This document shows positions 57,051-64,000 of a stretch of 64,000 nucleotides of DNA, in pieces. Below the pieces are notes generated by a model. The model did not search any database, was not told the DNA's origin, and saw only the letters and a list, made by a program, of their open reading frames with translations. Position 1 is the stretch's first letter; the number at the start of each line of letters is the position of its first letter. The stretch comes from Fasciolopsis buskii (lineage: Eukaryota; Platyhelminthes; Trematoda; Plagiorchiida; Fasciolidae): assembly GCA_008360955.1 (NCBI GenBank), contig LUCM01007929.1, positions 39,794 to 103,793 of the forward strand. Direction: 5' to 3'. Both the position numbers and the translations under genes were made by a program.

Positions 57051-57799
57051 CCGAAAGAAGACAAATTCGAGGTCGCATTCCGGACGCTTTCTAAAGGTCC
57101 ACCGGCTGGTTGCTTCCCTTATCTCGGTCACATTGTCCCATCTTTGGTCTCCCCTTCAAACGCCTCTGAATTTGTCACAAATCAAACCACTTTTTCCTAC
57201 TTCCAGAATTTAGACGAACAGTTGGCTTCCCACCCTGCTTCCTCCCATGTAGTCAACCCGGTCCTTAGCTTGTGTGTCGTTCACGTAAGCGTGTTTGGCA
57301 ACAGACGATCAATCATGGGCTGTTGACTGATGCGCTCACCTGATGTATGAATCGTATCAGGAGCGAGGGAGATCGAGCGGAGCTGCCAGAGTTCTAATAC
57401 AGCTGACCGTTTCTTACTTCAGTGTTGACTTCTCAGAATTCAAACTGGAAATGCTACAACGCAAACCCGACTGCAACACGATTCCTTAATTTGGCAAGAT
57501 GAAACAATCTGCGTTGTCCTGCTCGGGTTGAATTCGGTTTTCCGACTGTCCCTCGCCTCTCGGGGTCACTCATCACCTCGTTCTTGGTTTTCACTTCAAT
57601 CGGTGCCATCGGTTGCCTCGGAACGAAAGTGAAAACCCCCTTTCTCCACCCCCTACTTAGGGTGAAGGGTTCGATTCCAAAATTGCTTTCAGGCTTATCA
57701 GCCAGGCATGTGTCCGGGATATATTCCGGTGGCTCTATTCTCATGACTCATTGTAACGAAAGAAAGCATCATGTTAATTTTAACGCCTGGCCCTAGACC

Positions 57800-58790
57800 C
57801 ACCTTACATTCTACTAAACCGTTCGATGCTGGGTAATTAACCCGCATACACATGCGCTCTGCACCCGGCATATAGTCATTTGAACCGAAAAAATCCAGCT
57901 CAGTTTACTGTCCTCGATCAGCCGTGAGGGACAACCGCACGCAGAATTATCCACCCACTGATCCGCAATGGTAGTAGAAATGTGAATATTTTTGACCATC
58001 TCGTGAACCGACCGATACACGTTGGTACGTAGATACACCCTTGTGTTGGTATCATAGGGTCAACATCATCGATGTGGACTTGATCAAAACGAGCTTTAGT
58101 GGTAGCAGAAATAACGGTGGGCGAAGCTGTGTCTGCATTTTAGATCTTTGGCACCGTAAACATTGTTTAACCCAGGCACGAACATCTTCACTCATGGATT
58201 GCCAGACGTTTCGCGCAGTGATCAGTCATAGACTATCTGCGGAAGTCCAATGTGTCAGATGCAAGAAGTCGATAAGTAGAGAATACTGCCGGTCGAGGTA
58301 AAAACTATAAGGTATTTCACAGAGTATTGTGTCAGCATTCGAATCAGCGGTGGACCCAAGTAGACCATTTCGCCGTTAGCTACAGATTTTCGGTCGTACT
58401 GGAGCACACTTGTCCACTCCGACCACTAGACTGTCCAGATGCTTTGATGGTCGCTCAAAACGCACGATGCAGCTTCAGTTGGATTACAATAGGCTGTCTG
58501 ATTGGACTCGTCTGTCACTTGTTCAAAGCACACTGGCTGAAGATTTAGGATTCCTCTCACCTCAAAACACATGGAGACTGGTCGCTTACAAGAATACTTT
58601 GCATTTTACTGGCTTTGAGAGTTTTAACCTGACCCGTCGCGTAGGGATACCCTGAAGTTCTGCTTAGTCTCTGTGCCTTCTTGACGTACCTCAGTCAATT
58701 CTTGCTGGTAGCGAATGTAATGAAGCACGGCTCTTAACAAGTCATGAACTCAGTCAAAGCTTGCTCAGAAATCGCGAGATCTGGTGGCCT
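57800..58790 (-). mobile_element. Ty3/Gypsy-type integrase (zinc finger and core), part of the element at 60660-61640
   Basis: Minus strand: ITARNVWQSMSEDVRAWVKQ then CLRCQRSK (58230-58130), the HHCC zinc-binding end. Then GCIYVPTCIGRFTRWSK (58025-57980, the CVDRFTRWPE strand) and AGFFRFK and LPSIERF relics of DRGxQFES and YHPxSNGLVERF. Several frameshifts. Its RT and RNase H lie at 60660-61640 on the same strand, with a plus-strand RTE element between them. Confidence 0.75.
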
Positions 58791-58794
58791 TAAC

Positions 58795-60570
58795 TAGTTT
58801 CGGAGATGGAGCATGCAGCCACTATGTGTAAGTCTCGTAAGTTGTTTTACTTCATCCGAGCTGCCGGGAAGGAAAGGTTGGGTATGAGCCAAACGATCTG
58901 TGAAGCTGACAGTTAGCCTACCCACAACCTGCAGCGATGTTTTGTAGCTGGGCGCAGCACTTTGAAGCACATTTGTGCTGGCCCTCATAGTCAATGCCTC
59001 CCACAGTTATTCGGAAAAGCATCCGGTGGCCCGTTGCTGCAGATCCACCAACTGAGGTCGAGATCCTCAGGGAAATCCGAGTCTCAGGACGTCATAAAGC
59101 TCCAGGCCCCGATGAGCTTTCTCCACCTCTAATTAAAGATGAAGAACTGGAACTGGTCTTAGAACTCCAAGGTCTGGTTTTCCGAAAATGTTCCATCTTA
59201 GAGCGAGATGTAGGGATCGATGTATGTCCCTATCTTTAAAAAGGGTTTGCGCAGAGATTGCTTCAGCCATAGGAGTATTAGCCTAATGCCAATAGCGTCA
59301 AAGCTGCTTTCTTCTGTCATTCTTTGCAACACGCGTGAAAAGCGAACGTGTAGAGCAGGCTGGGTTTCGCGCTGGCCTTAGATGCGCCGATCAAACTTTT
59401 ACCGTCTGACAGCTGTTATAGCACCGTTTAAACTCCCGGATGCAAACGATCATCGTGCTCTCAGACATATAAGTAGCCTTGGACTTTGATGGTAGTTCTA
59501 ATCTGTGGCATTGGTTGTTGAGAAATGGCGCACCTGAGAAGTATGTGTCGGTCATCAAAGAGTTGCACCATCATACCTTAGGTCCGGTTAGAGCTTATGG
59601 CTAGCTTTCACCACCCGTCGTCGTCTTCAGTGGAGTACGGTAAGGATGCCCAATTATTACCATTTCTTTTCAACTTCGCCATACAGGATGTTCTGCAGAA
59701 CGCTCCATCTGGTCCTCTAGACAGTGGAGTTGAACTCTTCCCAGAGAACAGCTTTCGGCTTAGAGTATGCCGATAATATCGTCTTGCTGAACGACGGTGA
59801 ACGGGAAATTAAACACGCATTAGACTGCTGGGCAATTGAGGTCTCTAGATAAGGTGTTCTGGACCTTCGAAATGAAAGGCACTTTTTTAAGACTGAAAGT
59901 AGTCTGTACCTGCACTCAGTCTTTGTGCTGATCGGTTACAGGTAGGCAATAACTCCAAGTACTTCGGGAGCACGATCACGCCTGGCGGTAATGAGGAAGA
60001 GATCTCATCACGAATTGCGAAAGCCAGAGCAACTGTCGCGGACTTGCGACACTTGTGGCACCGCCACGACATCCGGCCTTCCCCCAAAGGAAGGGTGTAT
60101 AATGCCACAGTTCGTAGTGCTCTTCTTTACGGCCCCGAGACTTGGTCCGTCAACGTTGCGGATGGCCGGAGACTTTGTGTTGAACCACAGATGTTCCCGA
60201 AGCATTTCTCATGTCTGATGGGAAAATCGGGTGAGCGAAGACCAGATGCGTCGTCGTGTGTTGGGTATTGGGTGCAAACAGTCGCCCTCTGACTGGGATA
60301 ATTGTTCAACATCGCATTTGATGGCCTGGACACGTTTCACGTGTCTGCTCATCATCTACCTTTTCGTGCTCTTTTTGCACTTGCTAACCAGTGCTGGAAG
60401 AAGCATCTTGGTGGTCAGGTTATGACTGGGCGTAGAGGCATGAAGTAATTAGATTCGGCTTTTTCTTCGGATGGTGCTTTCGGCCTTCCAGATTGGAGCC
60501 TAAGAGACGATAAGTTTTTGGTTGGAGACACCGAGATTTATGGTTTAGAATTGAAGCCAGCAGCGCGAAT
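58795..60570 (+). mobile_element. RTE-like LINE, linker to C-terminus, inserted in a Gypsy element
   Basis: Plus strand: MSQTICEADS (58880), RWPVAADPPTEVEILREIRV and SGRHKAPGPDELSPPLIKDE (59025-59145), the hallmark pre-RT segment, then LLPFLFNFAIQDVLQNAPSG (59655-59715), the degraded YADD region near 59770, SKYFGSTITPGGNEEEISSR (59955-60015), LRHLWHRHDIR, then LKGRVY-type GRVYNATVRSALLYGPETWS (60085-60145). The tail carries FRALFALANQCWKKHLGGQV (60365-60420). Many shifts, but all the landmarks are in order. The N-terminal endonuclease is missing (5' truncated). Confidence 0.88.
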
Positions 60571-60659
60571 GCTGTCTTGCTTTCAGTAGAATTCATCTCT
60601 CCTAGAAAATAATCAGAATACAACCAAACAGCCACAATACGTGTACGGTGAGCATCATT

Positions 60660-61640
60660 CGTAGCAAATGGCAACTGACGACATTGGAGCGGTGACTACT
60701 GAGCTGGATCCATACAAAATCAATCCCGTGTCTGGATCACAGCCATGTAGGGGACGTTTCGAACAGAAGACGTTATGGCATTGGGCTACATACATGCCAA
60801 CGCATCGGCCACAAAATTCGATTCATCTTTGATGTGCCGTAGCTCAGCCTAATTCTATGATCGGTGGAGAATGTCGATCGGACTCAGTGTTGAGTGCGCA
60901 TGTTGGAGGTTTCTGGCCGGTGGCAATGATGAGGTGACGACTCCCGATTACTTGGTAACAATACATAGTAACGTTGCATCTTTCTAACTGCGCCCGAGAA
61001 AACGCACTATATTTCGTTTTCATGGCATGAAGGCGTCAAGATGAAATCTAGGTGATTACGAAACCTCGGAACCTAACAGGTGCATGCCCCCTACGATACA
61101 GATATGAATGAAATCGAAATATCGTGTGATGCTATCGATCAATCCTTGGAATTTCTGAACATGATTACACAAACGAAAGTAATAACTCAAATAGACGAAA
61201 ATTTATCATGGCAACAGTCTTCTTGGTGTCTTCAGCTGACTGGGATCTGGCGATATGGTTGCACTAAATAGATTTTAGGTAATTTGGTCTAACCGTGAAG
61301 TAACTCTGTGATGTCCCGTATGTTTGGTGTGAGATAACTATTGAAATGAGTAACTGCGTCAAATGATCGATAATTTCCCATAGACGCCAGCTAACGCCAT
61401 CTTTTTGTGAGACCATTTGTAGCGGCGAGCATCAAGGAATGCGAGAAATATAGGCAAAACCACCGGAAAGCAGAGTATTAAACTCATTTTTGGCGAACAA
61501 AAGTTTGTCCGGCGCCAGTCGACCAGGTCGAGGCGTAACCGGTGGTTCGTTAGTGACTTTGTGGTGTACCACATGATGGACCACCCGTCCTATCTCTTCG
61601 AACAGTTTGATCAGCAGATAAATCTGATAAGTAATGAGTA
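60660..61640 (-). mobile_element. Ty3/Gypsy-type RT and RNase H
   Basis: Minus strand from 61600: VVHHKV, PRPGRLAPDKLLFAKNEF, SPLQMVSQKDG (the SPWSSPLHMVPKKDG RT entry). Then, near 61200, LCNHVQKFQGLIDSITRYFD and FIHICI (LRNAAQTFQRFxDxVxRGLDFVxVYIDD). Near 60840, ELRHIKDESNFVADALACM, the end of RNase H (DIRHIKGxxNxVADALSR). It continues as integrase at 57800-58790 after the RTE insertion. Confidence 0.78.
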
Positions 61641-61649
61641 AAAATCACT

Positions 61650-62555
61650 GAGTATCCCGAAATATGCCGGTGATTCGGTGTGTACCGTTTACAGATTCAG
61701 AACCAGTTAGTTTAGTTCGGGCTAAATGCAAGTTTTGCCTCAGCCCCACATGGAAGTAGCACTAAACAGTACGTCAGTTACATGCCTTGTTCAGTCAGAG
61801 CAATATTAGCAAGTTTACAACCACAACCGGTCAGTCATTTGTCCAACAATTTTGCAACGAGGTGAGCAACCTTGCCCTCAACGGTTCTTGTGACATGCGT
61901 AAGTGGCCTGTGCACTAACATTTTATAGTGAGTTTATTGTTCAGGTATGACGGTATAAATCCTTGAAATCCAAATTTCACGCAACAATGCGTCCACTCGA
62001 TATTTCATTACAACCTTCTATCTCTTAGATACTCTAGGTGGGTATTCTTTAGTTCACTCGCTGATACATCATAGAATCCTTTCGGTGAATGTCTTCCTCG
62101 GTGTTATATAAGCGAATTCTATGATCCAAAATACATTTCAGTCCAAAACAGAAATACACCGGTGGTAACAACGTCAAGGAATTTACCTCACTAATTAGCA
62201 CGCACATACTGCAGTGCCGAAAATAATAGTGGACAAAAGAGCCATTTTTGGTTCGGAACGGATCTCGTGTGGACGAATTGTGTGAACCTGTGTGGGGTTA
62301 TTGACAGTACTCATAACGTCTGCATCCAATAACTAAGTATACAAGAGGCTTCATTTTGTTTGAACCTAAAATGCTAGAACGTAGATCGGCCAGTATGTCT
62401 GAAAGAGAAGCTGAAGGAATCAACACTTTGTTGTTGAAACGCAGCAATTCACTTGAAGTAACCGACAAGAAAACTCACAAATCGTCGTTTCTCACGCACA
62501 GTTCATCCAGGGTGAAAATTTGAAATCACTGAAGCGAAATAGGTTTTAGGGTCCA
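61650..62555. other. Probable remainder of the Gypsy element, not resolved
   Basis: The minus strand should hold the protease and gag of the element at 60660-61640. I could not identify a DTG protease motif or a gag zinc knuckle here. Confidence 0.3.
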
Positions 62556-62562
62556 AAGCAAC

Positions 62563-62795
62563 TTTGTATTCTATAGAATTTGCGTACAAAATAGTCGCGC
62601 TTCGGAAAAAAAATAGGAAAAAAGAACCTCATCACCTTGTAAAAATGAAAAAACTCTTCGAGGAATCAACAGAGCACATTATGATAGGTTGTTCAGGAAA
62701 TCGGCTGAAACACGGTCACGATTTGTCAAAATGCGTTCTAAACATGGGACAATGGATTTCTTGTAGATATTGATTCCAGAGGGTATGGAACTGTC
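62563..62795 (-). mobile_element. CR1-like LINE copy 3 (old)
   Basis: GCACATTATGATAGGTTGTT, AACACGGTCACGATTTGTCA and GATTCCAGAGGGTATGGA match copies 1 and 2 (43120-43240 and 50510-50630) at roughly 85% identity, with small gaps. It shows what a normally aged copy of this family looks like next to the near-identical pair. Confidence 0.8.
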
Positions 62796-63854
62796 ACGTT
62801 ACACTGGCAGTAGTGACATCAACAAGCGTTTTTGGGTCGTACCACCGACAAGGATGATAACCTACACAGGAGGTCAACATATGTTAAGATTGTCTAATAC
62901 CACAGCACAAAATATCATAATTGTATGGACTGACGGGAATGCTCGACCTACAGACCTGCAAACCTACAATTTCCCGTGATCCATCTCCAACCATATTTTA
63001 TGTTATGTATTGGCCTGAGAACGAATAACTGAAAACAAGTTTGTTCGCCAGGTTGTGTTGTTCTACTTCAGATGACAACGATGGTGATGAAAATCGGTGA
63101 GACGGCAGTAGTTTGTAAATGATGATTCTTCTCCTTTTTCTAATGCTGGAGAGAAAGAACTCTTTTCCGTTCGTGATCGCGGTGATAATTGTCCATTTGT
63201 AGTGTGATTCGCAGTATGGGTATGCGCTTTATATGATGTGTCCCCGTGACGAAGGATATCAATTCGCGTTAGCTGAAAAAACAGGAAAATAAAGAAGTCG
63301 GTCGTGGTGGCATGGAAAGAATATGTAAGGCGATCTAAATTCGTAATCAAGACTGAGATTCCAGCGCTTAAAATGCGCACGAATCTTGAAAGTCAAGAAT
63401 GACTGAATAAATATGCAGAATAGTGGTAATTTATTGGTTTGATGCTAGTTGACCGGGGGATCATCATCTACTGGCCTAAAAAGGTTCACGGCAGACCTTA
63501 CCCCGAGTGTTCCATTATTTTTTTCATTTTAGGTCATTCAGGGGACGGTGAATAGAGCACTCAAGTGACTGTAAACGGTATACTCTAGGGGAAACTCGTG
63601 CTTCCTGCTTCTGATTCAAGTCACAAGACATATTGTGATTTTGTCGTGGCAAGTTCATGTCATTCTACTTTGGGACTGACAGCCTTAAAGTCGCTTTGCA
63701 TCTGATAGATTGCACTTTAAAGGGTTTATATCTGAAACGTCCTAAAGCCGCTAGTAGCATGAAAGTACTCTCGTTTCACCTGAGGCCACTAATGATTCCA
63801 CGTTTCTCAAACGCAGCGTCATTCTTGGTGAATCGGTTCCCAAATCGGTGAGAG
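62796..63854. other. Nothing recognised
   Basis: Frames at 63063-63380 (minus) and 62770-62979 (plus) gave no match. Confidence 0.35.
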
Positions 63855-64000
63855 ATTTCGTTGGAAAATGATCGATCGTGCTACTGGAGTCTTCATCATC
63901 CCCTACTCACTTGTTACCCCCCTCCTTAAATTTCGTTGGAAAATGATCGATCGTGCTACTGGAGTCTTCATCATCCCCTACTCACTTGTTACCCCCCTCC
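63855..64000 (+). repeat. Direct tandem repeat, 75-bp unit, runs off the window
   Basis: 63855-63929 is repeated from 63930 to the last base without any mismatch over the 71 bases visible. The unit starts ATTTCGTTGGAAAATGATCG and ends in ACCCCCCTCCTTAA. It may be the start of a satellite array, a recent duplication, or an assembly overlap. Confidence 0.93.

Noticed and set aside
1..64000. CRISPR arrays, bacterial operons, Shine-Dalgarno sites
   Set aside because: The window is eukaryotic; no spaced short repeats or gene runs of that type occur.

Overview
This window is animal nuclear DNA, most likely from a parasitic flatworm (a digenean trematode). The evidence is one host gene split into small exons by kilobase-scale introns, GT-AG splice sites, and a dense, decayed mix of RTE-like, Jockey/CR1-like, Penelope-like and Ty3/Gypsy retroelements plus a tRNA-derived SINE. 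Nothing bacterial is present, and almost every open frame of 60-150 codons is either noise or a broken piece of a transposon. The species is not named by the sequence; the trematode call is an inference from the repeat families.

The only host gene I can support is an ortholog of CASD1, the Cas1p-type multi-membrane-span O-acetyltransferase. Nine exons on the + strand (3733-3857, 7511-7733, 10072-10180, 11470-11559, 19639-19764, 24728-25617, 25794-26328, 45168-45260, 52452-52709) run in the same order as the human protein, from just after the N-terminal SGNH domain to the stop codon. The catalytic SGNH exons must lie upstream of base 1. Most junctions keep phase exactly. Two do not close: a short segment is missing between 3857 and 7511 (phase mismatch), and about 24 residues are missing between 26328 and 45168. 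Exons 24728-25617 and 25794-26328 carry long Ser/Thr-rich loops that the vertebrate protein lacks.

Region by region: 1-7 kb has an RTE 3' end, two minus-strand Jockey-like LINE pieces and a SINE nested in the second. 7-13 kb is intron with a LINE 3' tail. 13.5-17.6 kb is a cluster of RTE fragments, one with its reverse transcriptase deleted and one showing an inversion. 22.9-24.6 kb is a minus-strand Penelope-like element with RT and GIY-YIG parts. 26.3-45.2 kb is a very long intron with a SINE, an imperfect inverted repeat at 31 kb, and a long RTE copy (41.2-44.0 kb) split by a CR1-like LINE. 45.9-49.7 kb holds two more LINE remnants. 49.87-51.97 kb is a nearly perfect 393-bp inverted repeat whose 1.3-kb loop holds a 5'-inverted CR1-like LINE. 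After the gene ends at 52.7 kb come three Gypsy fragments, one interrupted by an opposite-strand RTE copy, and finally a 75-bp direct repeat that runs off the window end.

I found no new multi-gene system. The features most worth following are the CASD1 gene itself (a sialate O-acetyltransferase family member in a lineage not known for making sialic acid), the large inverted repeat, and the two 99%-identical defective LINE segments with a sharp identity boundary.
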